NCBI GenBank assembly: GCA_017442445.1
Contig: JAFRZS010000039.1
Location: 1 to 13,427 of the forward strand
Reading direction: 5' to 3'
Source of the DNA: Clostridia bacterium
GTDB lineage: Bacteria > Bacillota > Clostridia > Oscillospirales > Acutalibacteraceae
DNA length: 13,427 nt
Both the position numbers and the translations under genes were made by a program. The notes under the pieces were generated by a model. The model ran no database searches and was not told the DNA's origin. It saw nothing but the letters and a program-made list of their open reading frames with translations. Positions 7,574-13,427 of the stretch are shown here, piece after piece (the stretch's first letter is position 1; the number at the start of each line of letters is the position of its first letter).

Positions 7574-8263
7574 ATGAGCAGAAGAATATTGGCTGCAATA
7601 GCAGCGGTACTTGCAATAACTTTGCTTTTTGCGGCCTGCGGTAAAGAAACAGTTACCGACAGAGAAGGCAGCACACACGAATTTCTTACAGATGAGAATA
7701 AGGAAATATTACAGGATGAAGACGGAAATATTGTAGTCCCCAAAACAGACGAAAGCGGAAAAGAGATAAAGGACGAAGACGGCAACACAGTTACCGAAAG
7801 TATCACATTCCCCGAAGTTCTGGAATTGGGCGACTATGTTCACAACAAGTATATCAAAATTAAAATTGAAAAAGGTTGGGAGCAGATAGGCAGACTTACT
7901 ACAATTCTCCTTAAAAACAGTGAAATCGGCGCTCAGTTTGCCGTTCAGATAAGAGAAGAAAAAACTGCTGACGATGTTGAAGCTGTCTGGATGAAGCAGT
8001 TTAATGAAGAAAAGAAGAGTGATCTGCTTGATACTCATTCAGTCAAAAAGTCTGAGGTTGAAATCGGCGGTCATAAAATGATTAAAATTACAAGAGATTA
8101 TACTCTTAAAGAAAAAGGTGCTGACGGTAAAACAGGCCAGTATCTTACGGTATATATTTTGAATATAGGCGGAGAAGCTCTTGAATACACAGGAGTAGTA
8201 TCTCCCGAAAATAAGGATAAGATTGACTTTGATAAGATCGTATCCGAAGTAATCTATAAGTAA
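7574..8263 (+). CDS. Lipoprotein of unknown function with acidic DEDG repeats (paralogue 2)
   Basis: A predicted surface lipoprotein, paralogous to the gene before it. Residues 1-21 form the lipoprotein signal peptide (MSRR, hydrophobic core, lipobox FAAC), with C22 lipidated. Next comes TDREGSTHEF, nearly the same as the equivalent stretch in paralogue 1, then two 19-residue repeats (39-57 and 58-76) with DEDG at 48-51 and 67-70. The C-terminal domain (about 80-229) keeps the GWEQIGRL and EIGGHKMIKI segments and a closing IVSEVIYK like the IISTVEYK of paralogue 1, but otherwise has diverged strongly. A strong GGAGG lies five bases before the ATG. It has its own promoter in the 75-base gap after paralogue 1 and ends 17 bases before mreB, so it is probably the first gene of the mre transcript. 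No function can be assigned; a role near the elongation machinery is inference from position. Confidence 0.85.
   Translation: MSRRILAAIAAVLAITLLFAACGKETVTDREGSTHEFLTDENKEILQDEDGNIVVPKTDESGKEIKDEDGNTVTESITFPEVLELGDYVHNKYIKIKIEKGWEQIGRLTTILLKNSEIGAQFAVQIREEKTADDVEAVWMKQFNEEKKSDLLDTHSVKKSEVEIGGHKMIKITRDYTLKEKGADGKTGQYLTVYILNIGGEALEYTGVVSPENKDKIDFDKIVSEVIYK
7688..7801 (+). repeat. Two 19-residue acidic repeats in lipoprotein 2
   Basis: Residues 39-57 and 58-76 repeat with the same 19-residue period as in lipoprotein 1 (T39/T58, D40/D59, DEDG at 48-51 and 67-70). The first unit has lost the Gly that follows TDEN in paralogue 1. Retention of the DEDG cores in both proteins suggests that they are under selection. 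Confidence 0.75.
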
Positions 8264-8280
8264 GCTCAGGAGGAAAAGAA

Positions 8281-9270
8281 ATGCTTTTTGCACAGGATAT
8301 AGGTATTGACCTCGGAACTGCCAATACTCTTGTTTATGTAAAGGGTAAAGGTATTGTAATAAATGAACCGTCTGTTGTTGCGGTTGATACTACACTCAAC
8401 CCTCCGAGAGTTGTTGCTGTCGGAAAACAGGCAAAGGAAATGATAGGAAGAACACCCGGTTCAATAACTGCAGTGCGTCCTTTAAAAGACGGTGTTATTG
8501 CTGACTTTGACATGGCGGCTGATATGCTCAGAGCATTCATAAAAAAAGCTCTGAACGGCGCACCTTTTAACCGTGCAAGAGCTTTGGTGTGTATTCCTTC
8601 AGGTGTTACCGAGGTTGAAAGACGTGCGGTAAGAGATGCTGCAAAAGCGGCAGGTCCGAGATTTGCAAGTCTTATTGAAGAACCTCTTGCAGCTGCATTC
8701 GGTGCAGGTCTTCCTGTTACAGAAGCGGTTGGAAGCATGATAGTTGATATCGGTGGCGGTACTGCAGAGGTTGCAGTTGTGGCTTTGAGTGATATCGTTA
8801 CATCAAGATCCGCAAGAGTTGCGGGTGATAATTTTGATGAAGCAATAGTTGCTTACATCAAGAAAAAATATAATCTTCTTATCGGTGACAGAACTGCGGA
8901 AGAAATTAAAATCCGTATAGGTTCTGCATATCCGTATGACGATGAAGGTTCAATGGTTGTTAAAGGCAGAAATCTTATGGACGGTCTGCCGAAGCTCGTT
9001 GAAGTCAGTGCGGGTGAAATAAGAGAAGCTTTGTTTGAACCCATCAATCAGATACTTGATGCAATCAGAGAAACTCTTGAAAAAACTCCTCCCGAACTTG
9101 CGGCTGATATCATAGACAGCGGTATTGTTCTTACAGGCGGCGGTTCACAGCTGAGAGGTCTGGATAAACTTATTTCGGTTGAAACAAAAATCCCCGTACG
9201 CGTTGCGGACAGTCCGCTTGAATGTGTTGTCACAGGTACAGGAATGTGCCTGAATTATAAAAAGAGGTAA
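8281..9270 (+). CDS. mreB: Rod-shape-determining actin homologue MreB
   Basis: A bacterial actin that polymerises as membrane-bound filaments under the cell membrane and guides the elongation complex (RodA, PBP2, MreC, MreD). The actin fold signatures are complete: phosphate-1 loop DIGIDLGTANTLVYV (6-20, with D10, G12, T13); the conserved EEPLAAAFGAGLP segment; phosphate-2 loop VDIGGGTAEVAV (D156, G158-G160); and the adenosine motif LTGGGSQLRGLDKLI (G286-G288). The 329-residue product is at the short end of the normal MreB range, with no tail. AGGAGG six bases before the ATG gives a strong start. It is followed after six bases by mreC, in the canonical order. Mbl or MreBH paralogues are possible names in Bacillota, but position next to mreC makes MreB the best call. 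Confidence 0.97.
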   Translation: MLFAQDIGIDLGTANTLVYVKGKGIVINEPSVVAVDTTLNPPRVVAVGKQAKEMIGRTPGSITAVRPLKDGVIADFDMAADMLRAFIKKALNGAPFNRARALVCIPSGVTEVERRAVRDAAKAAGPRFASLIEEPLAAAFGAGLPVTEAVGSMIVDIGGGTAEVAVVALSDIVTSRSARVAGDNFDEAIVAYIKKKYNLLIGDRTAEEIKIRIGSAYPYDDEGSMVVKGRNLMDGLPKLVEVSAGEIREALFEPINQILDAIRETLEKTPPELAADIIDSGIVLTGGGSQLRGLDKLISVETKIPVRVADSPLECVVTGTGMCLNYKKR

Positions 9271-9276
9271 GCTTTA

Positions 9277-10104
9277 ATGCGTTCTTTTTTCACAAGCAGA
9301 AATTTTAAAATTTTCATAACGGTTTTAGTACTGTTGCTGATATCTTGTTTCATTGCGGTTTTTGCAATTTCAAAATCGGCAGCAGCTACTTCTGCTGCGG
9401 GAACGGCATTGAGTCCCGTACAAAGAGCAGCAGTTTTTATAACAGAAAAAATCGGCGGTGTGTTCGCACCCTTCAAATCAGCTGAGAAGCTGCAGAGTCA
9501 ACTCGATGAAAAGGATAAGCAGCTTGAAAAATACAGAGAACAGCTCGTCGGATATGAGGAAATGAAAAAGAAAGTCAGCCTCTATGAAGAAACACTCGAT
9601 ATTTCGGAAGAAAATCCTGAATATAATTTGTTGGGTGCGGCTGTTACGGGCAGAAATCCTTCGGATAAATTCGGTTCTTTCACAATCAGCAAAGGACAGT
9701 TAAGCGGAGTCAAGGTTAATGACCCGGTTGTATATGGTAAATATCTTGTAGGTGTTGTGAAAAGTGTAAAGCCCAATTATTCCGTTGTACTCGGAGTGAC
9801 TGATCCTCAGGTTAAAATCAGCGTTTACGATATTGTGTCATCTGATTCCGGGTTTATTACAAATACTGTTGAGGTCGCATCGGAAGGTAACAGTCAGATT
9901 GCAAATCTTGACAGAAAATCCAAGATGGCAGTAGGTGATATTATATGCACAACAGGAATAGGCGAGGTTTATCCGAGAGATCTTATTATCGGAGAAATTT
10001 CCGAAATAAGAGATAATGAGGATGTAATTTCAAGAAGTGCTATAATAAAACCGTATGTTGACATTTCAAAAATAACAAATGTTTTTGTAATGACAGACAG
10101 TTAA
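9277..10104 (+). CDS. mreC: Cell-shape protein MreC
   Basis: A bitopic membrane protein whose extracellular part activates PBP2/RodA and connects them to MreB and MreD. One N-terminal membrane helix (about 9-30) is followed by a Ser/Ala-rich stretch, a heptad-like coiled coil (about 65-108, with KLQSQLDEKDKQLEKYREQL) used for dimerisation, and the double beta-barrel MreC domain (about 115-272). In that domain the typical pattern GRNPSDKFGSFTISKG...GV..NDPVVYGKYLVGVV is clear. The 275-residue length is usual. The ATG is six bases after the mreB stop; the ribosome binding site GAGGT lies inside the last codons of mreB, so translation is probably coupled. mreD follows after 19 bases. Confidence 0.95.
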   Translation: MRSFFTSRNFKIFITVLVLLLISCFIAVFAISKSAAATSAAGTALSPVQRAAVFITEKIGGVFAPFKSAEKLQSQLDEKDKQLEKYREQLVGYEEMKKKVSLYEETLDISEENPEYNLLGAAVTGRNPSDKFGSFTISKGQLSGVKVNDPVVYGKYLVGVVKSVKPNYSVVLGVTDPQVKISVYDIVSSDSGFITNTVEVASEGNSQIANLDRKSKMAVGDIICTTGIGEVYPRDLIIGEISEIRDNEDVISRSAIIKPYVDISKITNVFVMTDS

Positions 10105-10123
10105 ATTTACAACAGGAAAGGCT

Positions 10124-10672
10124 ATGGAAAAAATGTCTTACAGACGAGAAATAGTCACAAGTGAAACAAACAGCAGACCGCTTGTCGTAAGACGGGTCTG
10201 GTTGGTGCTGATAATAATTGTTACGGCAGTGTTGCAGAATACAGGGATTTTCCCGCCGGAAATATTCGGATTTTCTGCCCTGCCTCTTTTACCTCTTGCA
10301 GTATGCATAAGTATGTTTGAGCGCGAATGGGCGGGAACATTGATATGTGTCCTTGCAGGAGTTTTGTGCGATATGCCTTTGGCAGAAGGCGACGGATTTT
10401 ATGCAATTTTCTTTTTGGTAATATGTTTTATAACAAGTCTTCTCATCACTTCAAGAATGAGAAATAATCTTATGACAGCGTTTTTAATCGGTTCGGTTGC
10501 CTGTCTTTTACAGGCTCTTGTGTATTGGCTGGTCTTCTATGTTTTCAAAGGCTACGGACAGACTCTTTTCTTCACATATTATCTGCCGTGCGCCATATAT
10601 ACCTTCTTGTTCATGCCGGTATTTTATTTTATAGTCAGAGCCATTTTTGCAAAGTATCAGACAGAAAACTAA
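10124..10672 (+). CDS. mreD: Rod-shape-determining membrane protein MreD
   Basis: A small polytopic membrane protein of the elongation complex that pairs with MreC. After a charged N-terminal stretch of about 23 residues come five or six hydrophobic helices (about 26-45, 51-66, 71-88, 93-110, 118-140 and 150-174). A short charged FEREWAG segment and the DMPLAEGDGFYAIFFLV stretch resemble the conserved MreD core. The identity rests on the hydrophobic profile plus its place directly after mreC. The start could be ATG 10124 or ATG 10133; AGGAAAGG lies close to the first and 11 bases before the second, so the second may be the true one (product three residues shorter). PBP2 follows after 21 bases. 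Confidence 0.92.
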   Translation: MEKMSYRREIVTSETNSRPLVVRRVWLVLIIIVTAVLQNTGIFPPEIFGFSALPLLPLAVCISMFEREWAGTLICVLAGVLCDMPLAEGDGFYAIFFLVICFITSLLITSRMRNNLMTAFLIGSVACLLQALVYWLVFYVFKGYGQTLFFTYYLPCAIYTFLFMPVFYFIVRAIFAKYQTEN

Positions 10673-10693
10673 TTTTGATTCGGGTGGAAGATT

Positions 10694-12733
10694 TTGAATA
10701 ATAAGATATTTAACATCAGAAATAAAATTATATTTGCAGTATTTTGCTGTGTACTCGCAGTTTTTGCGGTATGCCTTATTAAAGTGCAGCTTATTGACGG
10801 AGATATCTATGCAAAGGAAGCTGAAATGGTAAAAGGCAGTATTGTAAAAGTTCAGGCTGCAAGAGGTGAAATTCTTGACAGAAACGGTGTTCCTCTGGTT
10901 GGTAACAGACAGGGGTATGCCGTTAATTTTATTTATGCATCTTTTCCGTCAGAGAAAAAACAGAATGAAAGAAATGCATTAGTTTACAAAATAATAAAAT
11001 TGTTTGAAAAGAACGGTCAGGAATGGATTGATACACTCCCGATAGAAATTAAAAACGGTGTACCTGTATTCAAAGAAGACAGTGCTTCAAGTATCAGCTT
11101 CCTTAAAGGGAACGATTTTCTTGATATGAACGAATACGCAACAGCTGAAAACTGTATGACAGTTCTGATCAAAAAATACGCGCTTGAAAAATACTCTCTT
11201 GAAGATGCAAGAAATATAGCATCGGTTTACTACAATATGAAAAGAATGCTTTTCGGTACAGGTGCGCCATACACCTTTGCTGAAGATGTAAGTGATGAGA
11301 TAGTTGCACTTATTGAAGAAAATTATGAGGAATACGAGGGAGTTGAGGTTGAAACCTCACTTTACAGAGAATATAATGACGGCACACTTGCACCGCACAT
11401 TCTCGGAACTGTAGGCGCAATTGATGCCGAAGAATATAAAACACTCAAAGATAAAGGCTACAGTATTACAAGTGATATCGGTAAAAGCGGTATTGAAAGT
11501 GTAATGGAATCCTACCTCAAAGGCAGTGACGGCTACAAAACAGTTTACAGAGATTCAAACGGAAATCTTGTCAGCGAAATAACCACGAAACCGATACAGG
11601 GGAATTCTGTGGTACTTACAATTGACAGCGGTTTACAGAAGGTTGCCGCTCAAGCTCTTGAAGAAGAAATATTTGAAATGAAAACAGACACTGCCCCTGC
11701 AGGCGCGGTAGTGGTTGTTGAGGTCGATACAGGAGAGGTACTGGCTTCAGTAACATATCCGACATACGATATTTCTACCTATACAGATGATTATGAGGAT
11801 CTCATTAAAGCACCCAACGCACCCTTGTGGAACAGAGCGTTGTTATCAACATATGCACCGGGTTCAACCGCAAAACCGTCCGTTGCAATAGCGGCGCTTG
11901 AGGAGAAAGAAATAAATGTGAACACAACCTTCTACTGTGACACAGCATTTGAATACGGCGACCATGTTTTCAGATGTAATCAGTCACATGCTTCAAGATA
12001 TGTTAATGTTGTTGAAGCAATCAACGAATCATGCAACACCTTCTTTTATCAGATGGCAAATGTTCTCGGTATAGATAAAATGAATCAGTACAGAACATTA
12101 TTGGGACTCGGTGAAAAAACAGGTGTTGAGTTGCCCGAGGCAGAGGGTGTTCTTGACAGTCCTGCATACAGAGAGTCGATTGAACAGTCATGGCAGAGCG
12201 GCTTTACAATTCAGTCGGGTATCGGCCAGGCGGGAAATCTTTTCTCACCGATACAACTTGCAAACTACTGCGCAACAATTGCAAACGGCGGCACAAGATA
12301 TGAACTGCACTTAGTTAAGAATGTAAAAAATGCAGAACTCACAGAAACTGTTTATGCAAAGAATCCGAAGATAGCTTGTGAAACAGGATTTAAGAGCGAA
12401 ACACTTGATATAGTAAAGCAAGGTATGAATAAAGTTGGTTCTACAGGCTATTGCTCATTTGCATTCAGAAATTTACCTGTCAGCGCTGCAGGAAAAACAG
12501 GTACATCACAGGTTATAAGAACAAGAGCAAACGGTGAAAGCTTTGTAGGTAACAACGGTTTCCTTATTTCCTATGCACCTGCAGATAATCCGCAGATTGC
12601 ACTCTGCGTTGCAGTTGAAGGTGCATCAAGCGGTACATCTGTTGCTCCTATTGCCGCAAGAATTTATGAATATTATTTCGGCGAAAATGACAACAAAACT
12701 CAGATACAGTCAGAAGGAACTCTTATAGTATAA
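10694..12733 (+). CDS. mrdA: Penicillin-binding protein 2 (class B, elongation transpeptidase)
   Basis: The monofunctional transpeptidase of lateral wall synthesis: it cross-links new glycan strands made by RodA and is the target of beta-lactams. One N-terminal membrane helix (about 11-30) precedes the pedestal/dimerisation domain, which starts with the RGEILDRNG motif (57-65) and runs to about 300. The transpeptidase domain carries all three active-site boxes: S391-T-A-K394 in APGSTAKP, S446-C-N448, and K601-T-G-T604 in AAGKTGTSQ. The 679-residue length is normal. The start is a TTG with GGGTGG four to nine bases upstream; no later start would keep the membrane anchor, so the rare start is needed. 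It follows mreD by 21 bases and precedes minD by 26. In contrast to the DacF-like protein in this window, it should be fully active. Confidence 0.95.
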   Translation: MNNKIFNIRNKIIFAVFCCVLAVFAVCLIKVQLIDGDIYAKEAEMVKGSIVKVQAARGEILDRNGVPLVGNRQGYAVNFIYASFPSEKKQNERNALVYKIIKLFEKNGQEWIDTLPIEIKNGVPVFKEDSASSISFLKGNDFLDMNEYATAENCMTVLIKKYALEKYSLEDARNIASVYYNMKRMLFGTGAPYTFAEDVSDEIVALIEENYEEYEGVEVETSLYREYNDGTLAPHILGTVGAIDAEEYKTLKDKGYSITSDIGKSGIESVMESYLKGSDGYKTVYRDSNGNLVSEITTKPIQGNSVVLTIDSGLQKVAAQALEEEIFEMKTDTAPAGAVVVVEVDTGEVLASVTYPTYDISTYTDDYEDLIKAPNAPLWNRALLSTYAPGSTAKPSVAIAALEEKEINVNTTFYCDTAFEYGDHVFRCNQSHASRYVNVVEAINESCNTFFYQMANVLGIDKMNQYRTLLGLGEKTGVELPEAEGVLDSPAYRESIEQSWQSGFTIQSGIGQAGNLFSPIQLANYCATIANGGTRYELHLVKNVKNAELTETVYAKNPKIACETGFKSETLDIVKQGMNKVGSTGYCSFAFRNLPVSAAGKTGTSQVIRTRANGESFVGNNGFLISYAPADNPQIALCVAVEGASSGTSVAPIAARIYEYYFGENDNKTQIQSEGTLIV

Positions 12734-12759
12734 AATGTGCTCGGAAAGGCTATGAAAAT

Positions 12760-13427
12760 ATGGCGATAAAAACAGTATTTGCATCAGGAAAAGGCGGAGT
12801 CGGTAAATCCTCGGTTACCGCGGGACTTGCATCAGCTTTGGCTGAAAGAGGAAAAAAAGTTCTTACGGTTGACTCTGATATAGGATTAAGAAGTCTTGAT
12901 TTGATTTTAGGCGTCAATGAAAAAATGATTTTCAACTGGGGCGATGTAATTTTAGGATATTGCGAAAGTGAAGATGCAACAGTTACAACAGGCTCGGTTG
13001 ACCTTATCGGTGCACCTTTGGAATTTGATGAAGAATTCACAACGGAAAACCTTAAAAAAGTTCTTGAAAAAATTGAAGATAAATATGATTTTATACTCAT
13101 TGACTGTCCGGCCGGAATTGGTGAAGGCTTCCGCCTTGCTTCGAGTGTTGCTGATAACGCAATTATAATTGTGACTCCAGATGAGGTTTCAGTAAGAAGC
13201 GGTGAGATTGCAGCAAATGCTCTTTATTCACAGGGAATGGAAGATGTGAAAGTTATAATCAACAGATTTAAAGAAAAATCCACGATAAAGGGCAGGCTTC
13301 TCAATATTGATGATGTAATAGATTCTGCAAAATTACAGCTTCAGGGAATAGTGCCCGAGGATCCTGATATTACATATTCAGCAATCAAGGGTAAGCCTGT
13401 TGAAAAAGGCAGTCCGTCATATTCTGC
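12760..13427 (+). CDS. minD: Septum-site-determining ATPase MinD (3' end cut by window)
   Basis: A ParA-type ATPase that dimerises on the membrane with ATP and recruits the division inhibitor MinC, so keeping FtsZ rings from the poles. The N terminus has the deviant Walker A SGKGGVGKSS with K11 and K16, then the DSDIGLRSLDLILG segment (switch I) and IDCPAGIGEGF (switch II). A long MinD-like stretch with VTPDEVSVRSG and the nucleotide-base contact NRF follows to the window edge. 222 complete codons are seen; the C-terminal membrane-targeting helix is missing. The start is the ATG at 12760, 10 bases after GGAAAGG; another ATG at 12752 opens only a five-codon frame. The gene directly follows PBP2 with no minC in between. 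minE, and in this lineage often rodA, would be expected to the right. Confidence 0.95.
   Translation, partial: MAIKTVFASGKGGVGKSSVTAGLASALAERGKKVLTVDSDIGLRSLDLILGVNEKMIFNWGDVILGYCESEDATVTTGSVDLIGAPLEFDEEFTTENLKKVLEKIEDKYDFILIDCPAGIGEGFRLASSVADNAIIIVTPDEVSVRSGEIAANALYSQGMEDVKVIINRFKEKSTIKGRLLNIDDVIDSAKLQLQGIVPEDPDITYSAIKGKPVEKGSPSYS

Noticed and set aside
6920..7801. EF-hand or dockerin calcium loops in the DEDG repeats
   Set aside because: The 12-residue DxDxDG loop with its terminal Glu is not present; only an isolated DEDG core is seen, so a known calcium fold cannot be claimed.
8334..8738. A 134-codon minus-strand frame inside mreB
   Set aside because: Antisense shadow of conserved MreB codons, with no start signals.
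12735..12755. A six-codon frame (MCSERL) between PBP2 and minD, overlapping the next ATG
   Set aside because: No ribosome binding site of its own and no sign of conservation; too short to support.
12750..13100. A 116-codon minus-strand frame at the end of the window
   Set aside because: It is antisense to minD, whose Walker A and switch motifs are unmistakable; it is low-complexity Ser/Pro-rich, as expected from a mirrored frame.

Overview
The window looks like chromosomal core DNA from an AT-rich, Gram-positive (Bacillota) bacterium of the class Clostridia, possibly a gut Oscillospirales/Ruminococcus-like lineage. The lineage is an inference from the strong AGGAGG-type ribosome binding sites, the gene order mreB-mreC-mreD-PBP2-minD, two lipoboxes, and the protein style. 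No plasmid, phage, IS, CRISPR or RNA gene is visible. Genes are densely packed; the largest gap is about 100 bases (5979-6078).

Left part (1-3150, plus strand): the 3' end of a sensor histidine kinase, a class I mannose-6-phosphate isomerase and a two-domain ABC-F protein. They are nearly contiguous and end at a strong intrinsic terminator shared with the convergent operon that follows.

Middle (3150-5978, minus strand): a two-gene operon read leftwards from a promoter near 6024-6051. Its first gene encodes a secreted, membrane-anchored DD-carboxypeptidase homologue (peptidase S11, DacF-like) whose catalytic Ser and Lys and whose SxN asparagine are all replaced, so it is predicted to be a pseudoenzyme. 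Its second gene encodes a COG2509-type FAD-dependent oxidoreductase of unknown substrate.

Right part (6079-13427, plus strand): a calcineurin-like metallophosphoesterase and a lipoprotein, then a good sigma-A-type promoter, a second paralogous lipoprotein, and the cell-elongation cluster mreB, mreC, mreD, PBP2 (mrdA), followed by minD, which is cut by the window edge. MreB filaments, the MreC/MreD membrane partners and the PBP2 transpeptidase together drive lateral wall synthesis, and MinD positions the division site. The two lipoproteins share a 19-residue acidic tandem repeat just after the lipid anchor, and their location suggests an envelope role.

I see no clearly new multi-gene system. 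The best leads are the inactivated DacF-like protein, the tandem DEDG-repeat lipoproteins fused to the front of the mre operon, the metallophosphoesterase with altered metal-2 ligands, and the absence of minC between PBP2 and minD.
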